From the NCBI RefSeq assembly GCF_024160105.1, contig NZ_JAMFTQ010000003.1, positions 185,836 through 249,835 on the forward strand: a DNA stretch of 64,000 bases, in the 5' to 3' direction. The stretch's first letter is position 1, and each line of letters starts with the position of its first letter. The notes beneath the pieces were generated by a model, which was not told the DNA's origin, made no database searches, and worked only from the letters and a program-made list of their open reading frames with translations. The translations under genes were made by a program, and so were the position numbers. Below are positions 19,234-28,162 of the stretch, piece by piece. The DNA comes from Corynebacterium stercoris (lineage in GTDB: Bacteria; Actinomycetota; Actinomycetes; Mycobacteriales; Mycobacteriaceae).

Positions 19234-19262
19234 TTGACATTAGCCAAGCCTTACCTTAATGT
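19234..19262 (+). promoter_or_regulatory. Sigma70-type promoter overlapped by a DtxR-like box
   Basis: TTGACA (19234-19239) and TAATGT (19257-19262) are spaced by 17 bp. The interval on its reverse strand reads TAAGGTAAGGCTTGGCTAA (19240-19258), matching about 14 of 19 positions of the DtxR consensus TTAGGTTAGGCTAACCTAA. A repressor there would block polymerase when iron is sufficient. Confidence 0.6.
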
Positions 19263-19280
19263 TCCCAACGTTCCTGTACT

Positions 19281-19299
19281 TTAGCTTAGGCTTACTTGA
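19281..19299 (+). promoter_or_regulatory. DtxR-like iron box
   Basis: TTAGCTTAGGCTTACTTGA matches 15 of 19 positions of the DtxR/IdeR consensus. It sits 15-33 bp before the start of the siderophore-binding lipoprotein gene. DtxR is the iron-dependent repressor of corynebacterial iron uptake genes. Confidence 0.7.
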
Positions 19300-19313
19300 T
19301 TAAAGGGGAAGTG

Positions 19314-20546
19314 TTGAAGCTTTCGCGAAAGATCGGTGCAACCGTGGTTGCACTCGCCACCACGCTCGGCCTGGCCGCCTGCTCCGACTCCGGCAGCACC
19401 ACCGCCAGCACCACATCCTCTGAGGTTGCCACCTCGGCAGCAGCGGCGGAGAAGCAGACGTCGGCACGCACTGCGGACGCGGCGCTGACGGTGAAGGATG
19501 CAGCGGGCCGCACCATCGAGTTCGAGGAGATGCCGGACCGCATCGTGCTGGCTGAGGGCCGCGCAGCCTATGCCACTGCCCTGCTGCAGGAGAATCCGCT
19601 GGACAACATCGTTGCGTACGGCCAGGACCTGGTGAAGAACGCGGGCGCGTTCCGCGAAAAGCTCCTCGAACTGCAGCCGGAAGCAAAGGACCTACCGGCG
19701 ATCGGCATGATCCAGAAGGGCGACGTCACCGTTGAGAACCTGCTCGCGCAGGACCCGGACGTGGTGATCATGACCCTGGACCAGAAGAAGGCCGCCGAAG
19801 AGGCCGGCATGATCGCGGACATGGACGCCGCCGGCATCACCTACGCCTACATCGACTTCCGCCAGAAGCCGCTGGAAAACACCACCGTGTCCATGCAGCT
19901 CTTGGGTGACCTGCTCGGTCAGAGCGAGCGCGCCGCAAAGTACAACGAGTTTTACGACGCGAAGGTCAAGGAAATCTCCGAGCGCGCAGCCAAGATTGCG
20001 GAGAAGCCGGACGTGCTGCTGTGGACCGCGGCCGGCTACAACGAGTGCTGCGCCATCGCAGGCAACGTGCACCTGGGCACCCTGGTCACCGCGGCCGGCG
20101 GCCACAACCTCGGCCCCGAAGTCCTCGGCCCGGAAACCAAGACCATCACCCCTGAGAAGCTGATTGAGCTCGACCCGGAGAAGATCATTGTCACCGGCGG
20201 CGAGTGGGCGCGCGACCCGAACAAGACCGACCTCTTCCGCCACGTCGAGATGGGCTACCAGTCTGACGCCGAGCTGGCGAAGGAAACCTCCAGCGGCCCG
20301 CTGCAACTGCCCGGCTTCGAGCTGCTCGAAGCGCCACAGACCGGCAACTACTTCGCCGTGTACCACCAGTTCTACGACAACCCGTTCAACGTCTTCGCGC
20401 TTGAAGCCTTCGCCAAGTGGATTCACCCGGAGGAGTTCTCCGACTACCACCCCACCAAGGACTTCATCGAGTTCCACAAGGAGTGGATGCCGTTCGAATA
20501 CAGCGGCGTGTTCTTCTACGATCCTGCCAACCCGGACGAGAGCTAA
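19314..20546 (+). CDS. Iron-siderophore ABC transporter, substrate-binding lipoprotein
   Basis: This is a periplasmic-binding-type (FecB/FepB-like) lipoprotein. The signal peptide ends in the lipobox LAAC, followed by a Ser/Thr-rich linker, then the domain beginning VKDAAGRTIEFEEMPDRIVLAEGR. AQDPDVVIMTLD and PEKLIELDPEKIIVTGGEW are typical of the helical-backbone metal receptor fold. I chose the TTG at 19314 (MKLSRKIGATVVAL), with AGGGGA five bases upstream after GTG; the GTG at 19311 is possible. It is first in a three-gene operon and lies behind two DtxR-like boxes, so it should be induced by iron limitation. Confidence 0.9.
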   Translation: MKLSRKIGATVVALATTLGLAACSDSGSTTASTTSSEVATSAAAAEKQTSARTADAALTVKDAAGRTIEFEEMPDRIVLAEGRAAYATALLQENPLDNIVAYGQDLVKNAGAFREKLLELQPEAKDLPAIGMIQKGDVTVENLLAQDPDVVIMTLDQKKAAEEAGMIADMDAAGITYAYIDFRQKPLENTTVSMQLLGDLLGQSERAAKYNEFYDAKVKEISERAAKIAEKPDVLLWTAAGYNECCAIAGNVHLGTLVTAAGGHNLGPEVLGPETKTITPEKLIELDPEKIIVTGGEWARDPNKTDLFRHVEMGYQSDAELAKETSSGPLQLPGFELLEAPQTGNYFAVYHQFYDNPFNVFALEAFAKWIHPEEFSDYHPTKDFIEFHKEWMPFEYSGVFFYDPANPDES

Positions 20547-20549
20547 CCC

Positions 20550-21632
20550 ATGACAACTCGAGTATCCGCGGAACCCGCAGTAACCGTGGATGCTCGCCAG
20601 GCCGCGATTGCGGGCTACCACAAGCGCGGGCGCAACAAAGCGTTCGCCATCGTGGGGCTGGTCATCGCGGCTTTCGCGAGCTTCCTCGTCGCCGTCGTCG
20701 TCGGCCCCATCGACATCGCACTTGCCGACGTCTACAACGCCGTTTTCCGCCCCGAGCTGGTGGACGATCAGACCCGCGTGGTCATCCGCACCCTCCGCCT
20801 GCCCGCCGCAGTGATGGCACTGCTGTGCGGCGCCGCGCTCGGCCTCGCTGGCGGGCAGATGCAGACCATCTTGGATAACCCCCTTGCCGAGCCCTTCACC
20901 CTCGGCATCTCGGCGGCGGCCGCGTTCGGTGCGGCGATCGCCATCGTGATGGGCTGGACGCTCATCCCGAACCCGCAGTTCAACCTGGCCCTTACCGCGG
21001 CGATCGCAGCACTTCTCGCCGTCGCTATTGTGGCAGCCGCGTCCGTGTGGCGCGGCGCCACCGCCGAATCGATGATCCTCCTCGGCATCGCGCTCAGCTT
21101 CTTCTTCCAGGCCCTGCTCTCGCTGCTGCAATACAGCGCCAACATCGAAGCCCTCCAGCAGATCGTGTTCTGGACCATGGGTTCGATGCAGCGCGCGAAC
21201 TGGACCGCGAACATCATCCTCGCCGTGGTCGTCGCCGCAGCGATCCCCTTCTGCGTGGCCAACTCCTGGCGCCTCACGGCACTTCGGCTTGGCGACGATC
21301 GCGCTGCCGCCCTCGGCATCGACGTCAAGCGCCTCCGCCTCACTACCCTGCTCGTGGCATCCTTCCTAGCCGCCTCGGCGGTCGCTTTCACCGGCATCAT
21401 CGGCTTCATCGGCCTTGTCGGCCCCCACGTCGCCCGCATGCTGGTGGGCGAGGACCAGAAGTTCTTCCTGCCCGGCGCGGCAGCCGCGGGCGCGATGCTG
21501 CTGAGCGTGGCTTACGCGGTATCGCTCTCCATCATCCCGGGGCTGGCGATCCCGATCGGCATCATCACGTCTCTGGTGGGCGTGCCATTCTTCGTCTTCC
21601 TGATCTTCACCCGCGCTCGAAAGAGGAGCTAA
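20550..21632 (+). CDS. Iron-siderophore ABC transporter permease (FecCD family)
   Basis: This 360-residue permease has many hydrophobic segments and the FecCD signatures RTLRLPAAVMALLCGAALGLAGGQMQTILDNPLAEPFTLGISAAAAFGAA and the cytoplasmic coupling region FTGIIGFIGLVGPHVARMLVGEDQ. A single permease gene is present, so it probably works as a homodimer. The start follows the stop of the binding protein by three bases, and the next gene starts three bases after its stop. Confidence 0.94.
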   Translation: MTTRVSAEPAVTVDARQAAIAGYHKRGRNKAFAIVGLVIAAFASFLVAVVVGPIDIALADVYNAVFRPELVDDQTRVVIRTLRLPAAVMALLCGAALGLAGGQMQTILDNPLAEPFTLGISAAAAFGAAIAIVMGWTLIPNPQFNLALTAAIAALLAVAIVAAASVWRGATAESMILLGIALSFFFQALLSLLQYSANIEALQQIVFWTMGSMQRANWTANIILAVVVAAAIPFCVANSWRLTALRLGDDRAAALGIDVKRLRLTTLLVASFLAASAVAFTGIIGFIGLVGPHVARMLVGEDQKFFLPGAAAAGAMLLSVAYAVSLSIIPGLAIPIGIITSLVGVPFFVFLIFTRARKRS

Positions 21633-21634
21633 CC

Positions 21635-22387
21635 GTGGCAATTTTCGCTGAGCACCTCACCGTCGGCTACGGCCGCACGACGATTATCGACGACATGACC
21701 TTCGGCCCGCTCGAAGAAGGCAAAGTCGTCGGGCTCATCGGCCCGAACGCCGCCGGCAAGTCCACGCTGGTGAAAACCATCGCGGGGATTAAGAAGCCGT
21801 CGGACGGCACCTGCTCCATCGTCGTCGACGGGCGCGAAGTCACCGGCAAGTCTCGCACCACCGCCATCGGCTACGTGCCCCAGGACATGCTGACCACCGC
21901 GTCACTCACCGCGTTCGAGTCCATCATGGTGTCCGCCAAGCGCCGCGGCGCGGCCGATTTTGATCCAGTCGCGGCAACGGCGGACATCATGGAGCGGCTC
22001 AACATCACGCACCTCGCCGACCGCATGGTCTCCGACATGTCCGGCGGCCAGCGCCAGTTGGTCGGCGTCGCGCAGATGCTCGTGCGCTCCCCGAGCGTTT
22101 TGCTTCTCGACGAACCCACGTCCGCCCTCGACCTGCGCCACCAGGTGCACCTGCTCGACATCATCCGCAACGAAGTGGCGGGGACCAACAGGCTTGCCCT
22201 GGTTGCAATCCATGACCTCAACCTCGCCGCACGCTTCTGCGACGAGCTGCTCGTGGTCAAAGCGGGCCGCGTCGTAGCGCTGGATACCCCTGCGGCGGTG
22301 CTCAACCCCGAACTCCTCAACGAGGTGTACGGCATTAGTGCCCGCATCCTCGACGACGCCGGCGTGCCGGTCATCTGCCCGGTATAG
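21635..22387 (+). CDS. Iron-siderophore ABC transporter ATP-binding protein
   Basis: This 250-residue ATPase has Walker A GPNAAGKST, signature MSGGQRQLVGVAQML, Walker B VLLLDEPTSALD and the H-loop LVAIHDLNLAARF, as in FecE/FhuC. It starts at GTG (21635) behind AGAGGAG. It completes the binding protein-permease-ATPase set under the DtxR-like boxes. Confidence 0.94.
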   Translation: MAIFAEHLTVGYGRTTIIDDMTFGPLEEGKVVGLIGPNAAGKSTLVKTIAGIKKPSDGTCSIVVDGREVTGKSRTTAIGYVPQDMLTTASLTAFESIMVSAKRRGAADFDPVAATADIMERLNITHLADRMVSDMSGGQRQLVGVAQMLVRSPSVLLLDEPTSALDLRHQVHLLDIIRNEVAGTNRLALVAIHDLNLAARFCDELLVVKAGRVVALDTPAAVLNPELLNEVYGISARILDDAGVPVICPV

Positions 22388-22455
22388 AAACGCGGGCATG
22401 ACGACGGGGCGGATCAATGCCGGAAAACAGTGTCACGCCCGTTATTACACCGCGC

Positions 22456-23316
22456 TTAGTCGAGCGGCGCCTTCCGGTTGCGAGCTGAAGCCATTGCCAG
22501 CGCAGCGAACACCACGAGGGCACCCGCGCCGGCGGCGATCTTCCACCACAGGCCCGAGGCTTCCCCCTGCATCGCGGCCTGGTCGGCCTCCGGCTGCGAA
22601 ATGGTCTCGCGGATCCACGCCACCTGGTCCGCTACCGGCGCGACGGCGACAGCGCCGTTGCTGGTCAGCTCCTCTTCCTTCGGATTGTCCGGGTCCTCGA
22701 AGAGGCCCGCAGACATGATGGCGGCGACCTTGCCGTCCTTGAAGATCGGCCCGCCGGAGTCGCCCGGTTGGATGCGCGCGCCGTTCTGCAGGTTCACCTG
22801 GAGCGCGGTCGGTGCCTCGAAGAGCGCGAGCGGAGATTCGCCCTCGACCTTGCCCGCAGCAGACGGGAGCTTGGTGGATCCTCCCACGCCGTCGCTCGAC
22901 CAGCCGTAGAGGGTCACGTCGCCGGACGGGACAGCGTCTGCGATGTCGGCGAAGTGGTCGAGCTGCATCGGCTGCGCGGTGTGCGCCAGCGCGATGTCGC
23001 CGCGGGGAGCGATCTCCCAGCGGTCCACTTCGTAGACCTTCTGTTCATCGCCCTGCCCGGTGCGCACGGAGCCGCCCAGCTTCTTCGCGGCTTCGACGCA
23101 GTGCCGGGCGGTGATTACCCAGTGCTCCCCGATCGCGGTGCCGGTACACACGCCGTCGGCGGGGTCCTTGTCCTCGACGCGGACGGACACCACCGGGGTC
23201 GCCTCTTGGGCGTCACCCGCGAAGGTGTCGCTCTCCATCGCGAACGCCGCCGGCGCCGCCGTCCCAGCCAGCAGCATTCCGGCCAGCGTCAGGCCCGTCA
23301 ATCGCTTCGTGTTCAT
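22456..23316 (-). CDS. Secreted, membrane-anchored trypsin-like serine protease
   Basis: This 286-residue protein has a signal peptide (LAGMLLAGTAAPAAFA) and an S1 catalytic triad: His in CTGTAIGEHWVITARHC, Asp in GDIALAH, and Ser in IQPGDSGGPIF. A C-terminal helix (IAAGAGALVVFAALAMAS) followed by a basic tail gives a membrane anchor. Such exported proteases are common in corynebacteria. I start it at the ATG at 23316, which has AAGGAG seven bases upstream. The upstream gene on the same strand reads 104 bp into it. Confidence 0.9.
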   Translation of the reverse strand: MNTKRLTGLTLAGMLLAGTAAPAAFAMESDTFAGDAQEATPVVSVRVEDKDPADGVCTGTAIGEHWVITARHCVEAAKKLGGSVRTGQGDEQKVYEVDRWEIAPRGDIALAHTAQPMQLDHFADIADAVPSGDVTLYGWSSDGVGGSTKLPSAAGKVEGESPLALFEAPTALQVNLQNGARIQPGDSGGPIFKDGKVAAIMSAGLFEDPDNPKEEELTSNGAVAVAPVADQVAWIRETISQPEADQAAMQGEASGLWWKIAAGAGALVVFAALAMASARNRKAPLD

Positions 23317-24199
23317 GCTTCGTCTCCTTAGAAAGTCTGTTGTTGATCTCGCGCGCGCAGATTGCAACGGTGCGCCGCATGGCCTCTTCAAGCGGGCCGC
23401 GGGGGAAGAACTGCAGCCATGCCATGGCCAGCAGCGCGGCGCCGACGAGTGTCGGCCAGATGCCGATGAATGGTTCGGTGACCACATGCAGGCAGTACAG
23501 CGTCAGCGGCATCGCGCCCATCCGCGGCAGCACGCGTTGCCAGGGCTGCGCGATGAGGCAGCACAGGGCACTGATGCCTATCGACGCCAGGGTTGAACCC
23601 ACCACGTCGAAAAGACCGCCCGTGTGCCCATCCGCGTCAAAGAACCAGTGCAGCGGCACGTACCAGCGGGTAGCGATGTCGGCCGCCATCGCAACTAGGC
23701 CGACCGCGGCACTCGCCGCAAGCCGGGCACGGTTGCCCATCACGTGGCGGTGGAACAGCATGCCGGCCAACATGAGTACGGCCCACATAGCGGGCGAGTA
23801 CATCGCCGGAATCACCTGGGCCGCCGACAGGATCGCCAGCGGCGCCATGAGCGCCAGCAGCCACCGTGAGTCCCACTTCGGGGCCCAGGCCAGCGCCACC
23901 ATGCAGAGACCGAGTGTGCCGAGCACGATGTAGATGCTGGTCGGCGCCAGCGCGAGCAGCGGGTGCAGCGCGATAAGCAGCACGCCGCGCACGATGAAGT
24001 GCGCCGGTGTGGCCCCCTTCGACGCCATGAGCGACATGGACACGCCCGCCACGAAAGCGAAGAGTGCCGAGGGGAAGCCGTAGAGTACTTCGACGGCGAT
24101 GCCGTTGGGGAAGGTGAGGTGGGAGAAGAACATGCCCACCAGTGCCACCGCCCTGGCCACGTCAATGCCGGTGATGCGGCGTGCGTTTCGCGTCTGCAT
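23213..24199 (-). CDS. Membrane acyltransferase-like protein (DUF418/DUF1624-like)
   Basis: The protein begins RRITGIDVARAVALVGMFFSHLTFP, the opening typical of DUF1624/heparan-alpha-glucosaminide acetyltransferase-like membrane proteins. About nine hydrophobic segments follow, ending with GAMPLTLYCLHVVTEPF and a final helix at about residue 280. The last 35 residues are hydrophilic and lie in the protease gene, read in another frame. The true end may be earlier if a frameshift has occurred. The function, acyl transfer at the membrane, is inferred from family. Confidence 0.7.
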   Translation of the reverse strand: MQTRNARRITGIDVARAVALVGMFFSHLTFPNGIAVEVLYGFPSALFAFVAGVSMSLMASKGATPAHFIVRGVLLIALHPLLALAPTSIYIVLGTLGLCMVALAWAPKWDSRWLLALMAPLAILSAAQVIPAMYSPAMWAVLMLAGMLFHRHVMGNRARLAASAAVGLVAMAADIATRWYVPLHWFFDADGHTGGLFDVVGSTLASIGISALCCLIAQPWQRVLPRMGAMPLTLYCLHVVTEPFIGIWPTLVGAALLAMAWLQFFPRGPLEEAMRRTVAICAREINNRLSKETKHEHEAIDGPDAGRNAAGWDGGAGGVRDGERHLRG

Positions 24200-24276
24200 G
24201 GAAGCGAGCGTAAAACCGGCGATGTTGCAACGGCGTTAACGGCGCTGCAACACCGCCGCCGATACCATCTTTTCCC

Positions 24277-24951
24277 ATGACAATCCGTGTGCTCGTGGTG
24301 GATGATGAGGACTACTTGGCCGAGGCCATTGGCACGGCGCTCACCCGCGCCGGCATGGACGTCTCCCTGGCTTTCGACGGCCGGGAAGCCCTGGACAAAG
24401 TGAGCGAACTCGCCCCGGACGTTGTCGTGCTGGACCGCGACCTTCCGGTGGTGCACGGCGACGCGGTGTGCCAGGAGATCGTCGATACGCACCCCGCAAC
24501 GCGCGTGATCATGCTGACGGCGTCGGGCACGCTCGATGCCAGGTTGGAAGGTTTCTCGCTAGGCGCCGACGATTATCTGCCCAAGCCCTTCGAACTGCCG
24601 GAGCTGATCGCCCGCGTCGAAGCGCTTGCACGGCGCAACGCCCCGCAGCGCGGCGAGGTCTACCGCTGCGGCGACGTGCGCCTGGACACCTTCCGTAAGC
24701 AGGTCACCCGCGGCGGCGAGCCGGTTGCGCTCTCCCCCAAAGAATTCTCGGTGCTCGAGGTCCTCATGGCTGCCGACGGCGGAGTGATTTCCGCCGAGGA
24801 ACTGCTTGAGGAGGCGTGGGACGCCAACGCGGACCCATTCACCAACTCGCCGCGCGTGACAGTCTCTCACCTGCGCCGCAAGCTGGGCGACCCGTGGATC
24901 GTGCACACCGTCACCGGCGCCGGCTACTACGTGGCGGACGAGGGACGCTGA
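24277..24951 (+). CDS. OmpR/PhoB-family response regulator
   Basis: This 224-residue protein has a receiver domain with acidic pocket DDED (residues 9-12), phospho-acceptor Asp53 (VLDRDLPVVHGD), conserved Thr in MLTASG and Lys in YLPKPFELPEL. It then has a winged-helix DNA-binding domain (VALSPKEFSVLEVLMAADGGVIS...RVTVSHLRRKLGDPW). Its stop overlaps the kinase start (TGATG). The divergent membrane acyltransferase gene is 77 bp away; it or the protease is a possible target. Confidence 0.93.
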   Translation: MTIRVLVVDDEDYLAEAIGTALTRAGMDVSLAFDGREALDKVSELAPDVVVLDRDLPVVHGDAVCQEIVDTHPATRVIMLTASGTLDARLEGFSLGADDYLPKPFELPELIARVEALARRNAPQRGEVYRCGDVRLDTFRKQVTRGGEPVALSPKEFSVLEVLMAADGGVISAEELLEEAWDANADPFTNSPRVTVSHLRRKLGDPWIVHTVTGAGYYVADEGR

Positions 24952-26045
24952 TGCGCTCACTCTCCCTGCGCGCCCGCATCACCGTGATGTTCGTGCTCAC
25001 GGTGCTCGGCGTCGGCCTCGCCCTGATCGGGATCGTGTACGCCTACCTGCGGCTCACCCCGGTGCCGTTCCAGGCGGTCCTCGGCGCGGAGGCGACCGAG
25101 GGTGCCGATCCCAGCGGCGCACCCGGCACCGCCGTCATTGACGCGGCCGTGCCCATCACCCAGGAGATCCTCCGCGTGGTGCTCGCGACCTCCCTCGGCG
25201 GTCTCGCCGTGCTCACCGCATTGAGCGGTCTCATCGGTTGGTGGGCGGCGGGGCTGGTGATCCGCCCGTTGCGCACCATTGCCGACGCCGCCGGCGACAT
25301 CACCCAAGGCAACCTGACCAGGCGCATCGAGCACAACGGCGCCGACGACGAGGCCGCCGAGCTCGCAGATGCCCTCAACACCATGCTGGATTCCCTTGCA
25401 GCCTCCATCGCCGCCCAGCGACGCTTCGCCGCCAACGCCTCGCACGAGCTGAACACCCCTATCACCACCATCCAGACGGTCGCCGACGTCGCCCTCGCCG
25501 ACCCCGACGCGAGCACCGAGGACCTGCGCGCCGGACTCACCCGCATCCGCGAGGTGAATGCCCGCAACGCGCGCACCACCGCCGCTCTGCTCAGCCTCGC
25601 CGAGCTCGAAGGCGGCGCCGCGATCGCAGCAGCACCGGTGGACATGTCGGCGCTGTGCACCGCAATTTCGCAGGAGCACGGCATTACTTACGACGTCGCG
25701 GAGCACGTGACCGTGACCGGGGACCGGGACCTGCTCCGGCACGCGGTAGATAACCTCGCCCGCAATGCGGTGCAGCACGGCGAGGCGGGCACTGCAGCGC
25801 TGAGTTTGCGTCCTGCGGATAACAGCGGCGCGGCAATCACGGTGGTCAACGGGGGCGAGGTCTTGGACCCCGCGGAGGTGGCGGCGCTTGCAGAGCCGTT
25901 CGCCCGCGCCCGCCAGCGGGGTCGCCGCACGGGCGGACACGGCCTCGGCGTGGCGCTGGTGCGGGCGATCGCCGCGGCTCACGGCGGGGAACTTGAGCTG
26001 CAGGCACGTCCGGAGGGAGGGTTGACCGCAACACTTCGCCTTTAG
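24951..26045 (+). CDS. Sensor histidine kinase
   Basis: This 364-residue kinase has two membrane helices (about residues 10-30 and 80-105) flanking a short extracytoplasmic loop of roughly 50 residues. A HAMP domain follows (VIRPLRTIADAAGDITQGNLTRRI), then the phospho-acceptor H-box FAANASHELNTPITTIQ. The catalytic ATPase domain has NLARNAVQHG (N-box) and the G-box GRRTGGHGLGVALV. The ATG at 24951 overlaps the regulator's stop. Signal unknown; the short loop suggests an envelope or small-ligand cue. Confidence 0.92.
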   Translation: MRSLSLRARITVMFVLTVLGVGLALIGIVYAYLRLTPVPFQAVLGAEATEGADPSGAPGTAVIDAAVPITQEILRVVLATSLGGLAVLTALSGLIGWWAAGLVIRPLRTIADAAGDITQGNLTRRIEHNGADDEAAELADALNTMLDSLAASIAAQRRFAANASHELNTPITTIQTVADVALADPDASTEDLRAGLTRIREVNARNARTTAALLSLAELEGGAAIAAAPVDMSALCTAISQEHGITYDVAEHVTVTGDRDLLRHAVDNLARNAVQHGEAGTAALSLRPADNSGAAITVVNGGEVLDPAEVAALAEPFARARQRGRRTGGHGLGVALVRAIAAAHGGELELQARPEGGLTATLRL

Positions 26046-26131
26046 TACGCGCATTCGATTACGGCGGGCCGCATGCAGGACCGCGCCGATACACTTGTCG
26101 GGTAATACTGCATGAATTCCAAGGAGGCACC

Positions 26132-27040
26132 ATGACCACCACGATTTCCCCCGCGTCCCGCGCCCGCGGCGTGCTCTGCGGCCAACTCATCGGCGATAAC
26201 CTCGGCGCGTTGGTCGAGTTTTCCAGCGCCAGCCGCATCCGCGAGCTTTATCCCAACGGCGTCCGCGAGCTCACTGGCGGCGGCCCTCACGCCGTGGCCC
26301 CGGGCCAGCCGACGGACGACACCGAACTCGCCCTCGCCCTCGCCCGCAGCGTGCTGCGCCAGGGCGGCTTCGACGAGGATGACGTCCGCGAGAGCTACCG
26401 CCGCTGGGCGGAGTCCGGACCTTTCGACATCGGCAACACCTGCGGCGCGGCCCTCTTGCCGCCGTACATTCCGAACCCGGACAGCATGGCCAACGGCGCG
26501 CTCATGCGAGTCAGCCCGCTGGCAGTGGCGTACGCCGGCGAACCGGAGCGCGCCGCCCACTTCGCGCGCCGCGATGCCGCGCTGACCCACCCGAACCAGT
26601 ACGTCGGCGATGTGAACGCGACCTATACCGCAGCACTGGCAGAGGTCATCGCCGGCGCGGACCCGGTCGAGGCACTGCGCGCCCACGCGGGTGCACTGCG
26701 CGACGATGTCGCGGCGTACTTCGAGGCACCGCCGGAGGACGTGGAGTACCGCATAGGCTTCGTGCGCCACGCCTTCCACTTGACCTGCTATTACGCCGCG
26801 CAGGACACCTCGTTCGAGGAGGCGCTCGTCGCGGTTGTTGGCATGGGCGGCGATACCGATACGAACGCGGCCATCGTCGGCGCGTTCCTCGGCGGTGCAC
26901 TGGGCGAAGACGCTATTCCCCAGCGCTGGCGCGATGTCGTCGACGCGTATCACCCGGATATGGCGAACCGGCCCGCGGAGTACTCGCCGCACGACCTACG
27001 CGATGTCGCGGACGGCCTCGCGGCGCTTGCCGGCACCTAA
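26132..27040 (+). CDS. ADP-ribosylglycohydrolase family protein
   Basis: This 302-residue protein of the DraG/ARH family has ARGVLCGQLIGDNLGALVEF at the N terminus, the metal-binding PTDDTELALALA, then NGALMRVSPLAVAY and THPNQYVGDVNATYTAALAEV. The C-terminal metal site GMGGDTDTNAAIVGAFLGGALG is intact. Such enzymes remove ADP-ribose from proteins or hydrolyse related conjugates; the substrate here is unknown. It is preceded by AAGGAGG six bases before the ATG and appears monocistronic. Confidence 0.9.
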   Translation: MTTTISPASRARGVLCGQLIGDNLGALVEFSSASRIRELYPNGVRELTGGGPHAVAPGQPTDDTELALALARSVLRQGGFDEDDVRESYRRWAESGPFDIGNTCGAALLPPYIPNPDSMANGALMRVSPLAVAYAGEPERAAHFARRDAALTHPNQYVGDVNATYTAALAEVIAGADPVEALRAHAGALRDDVAAYFEAPPEDVEYRIGFVRHAFHLTCYYAAQDTSFEEALVAVVGMGGDTDTNAAIVGAFLGGALGEDAIPQRWRDVVDAYHPDMANRPAEYSPHDLRDVADGLAALAGT

Positions 27041-27152
27041 CGTGACGCAAACCACGGGCTAGTTCATATTATGCGCCGGGCAATAATCTATGCTCTGCAC
27101 ATAACACCGCAACCGCCCCGGTTGGGTACCGATTCTCAAGGAGGGCTCTACC

Positions 27153-28151
27153 ATGTCTCTTCGCGTATTCTCCCGCCGCACCCGCGCCGTCGCGGCGACG
27201 CTCGGCGTTACCGCGCTTGTGCTCGCAGGCTGCGGTGAGCAGTCGTCGGAAAGCACCAGCTCCAACGCCAGCGGCGAGTCGTACAGCATCGGCATCAGCC
27301 AGCTCGTCCAGCACCCGGCGCTCGATGCCGCGACCGCAGGCTTCAAGCAGGCCTTCGAGGATGCCGGCGTGAACGTGAACTGGACCGAGCAGAACGCGAA
27401 CGGCGAGCAGGCGACTGCGCTGACCATCGCGCAGCAGTTCGCGGGCCAGAAGCTCGACGCCGTGCTGGCTGTGGCAACGCCGGCCGCGCAGGCCATGGTG
27501 CAAAACGTCACCGACGTTCCGGTCTTCTTCACCGCCGTGACTGACCCGGTCGAGGCGCAGCTGGTCAACTCCATGGAGGAGCCGGGCGGCAACGTCACCG
27601 GCACCTCGGACATGACCCCGATCAAGGACCAGTTCGACCTCATCGCCGAGCTCGTGCCGGATGCCAAGAAGGTCGGCATCGTCTACTCCTCCGGCGAGAT
27701 CAACTCCCAAATCCAGGTGGACAACGCAAAGGAAGAGGCCGCCGGCCGCGGCTGGGAGATTGCGGACCAGACCGTGACCAGCGTCAACGAGATCCCGCAG
27801 GCCGTGGAGGCACTGAAGGATGTGGACGTGTTCTACGTGCCCACCGACAACATGGTCGTCTCCGGCATCGCGTCCCTCGTGCAGGCGGCGGAAGAGCGCG
27901 GCATCCCGGTGATCGCCGCCGAGGCCGGCACGGTTGAGGGCGGCGCGGCTGCCACCATCGGCATCGACTACAAGCAGCTGGGTTACCAGACAGGCGAAAT
28001 GGCGCTCAAGGTGCTGCGTGACGGCGAGGACCCGGCAAAGATGCCGGTCGAGACCGCGACGGAGTTCTCCTACGTGATCAATGAGAAGGCCGCCGACAAG
28101 CAGGGCATCACCTTCCCGCAGGCAATCCTGGACCAGGCTGAGAAGGTGTAA
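27153..28151 (+). CDS. ABC importer substrate-binding lipoprotein (TrpX-like)
   Basis: This 332-residue lipoprotein has the lipobox VLAGC and begins its mature domain YSIGISQLVQHPALDAATAGFKQAFEDAGVNV, characteristic of the ABC substrate-binding family PF04392 (TrpX and relatives). GNVTGTSDMTPIKDQFDLIAELVPDAKKVGIVYSSGE is the hinge region. Relatives in other bacteria import aromatic amino acids, but the ligand cannot be read from the sequence. It is first in a three-gene operon. Confidence 0.88.
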   Translation: MSLRVFSRRTRAVAATLGVTALVLAGCGEQSSESTSSNASGESYSIGISQLVQHPALDAATAGFKQAFEDAGVNVNWTEQNANGEQATALTIAQQFAGQKLDAVLAVATPAAQAMVQNVTDVPVFFTAVTDPVEAQLVNSMEEPGGNVTGTSDMTPIKDQFDLIAELVPDAKKVGIVYSSGEINSQIQVDNAKEEAAGRGWEIADQTVTSVNEIPQAVEALKDVDVFYVPTDNMVVSGIASLVQAAEERGIPVIAAEAGTVEGGAAATIGIDYKQLGYQTGEMALKVLRDGEDPAKMPVETATEFSYVINEKAADKQGITFPQAILDQAEKV

Positions 28152-28162
28152 ACAGCAGCACA

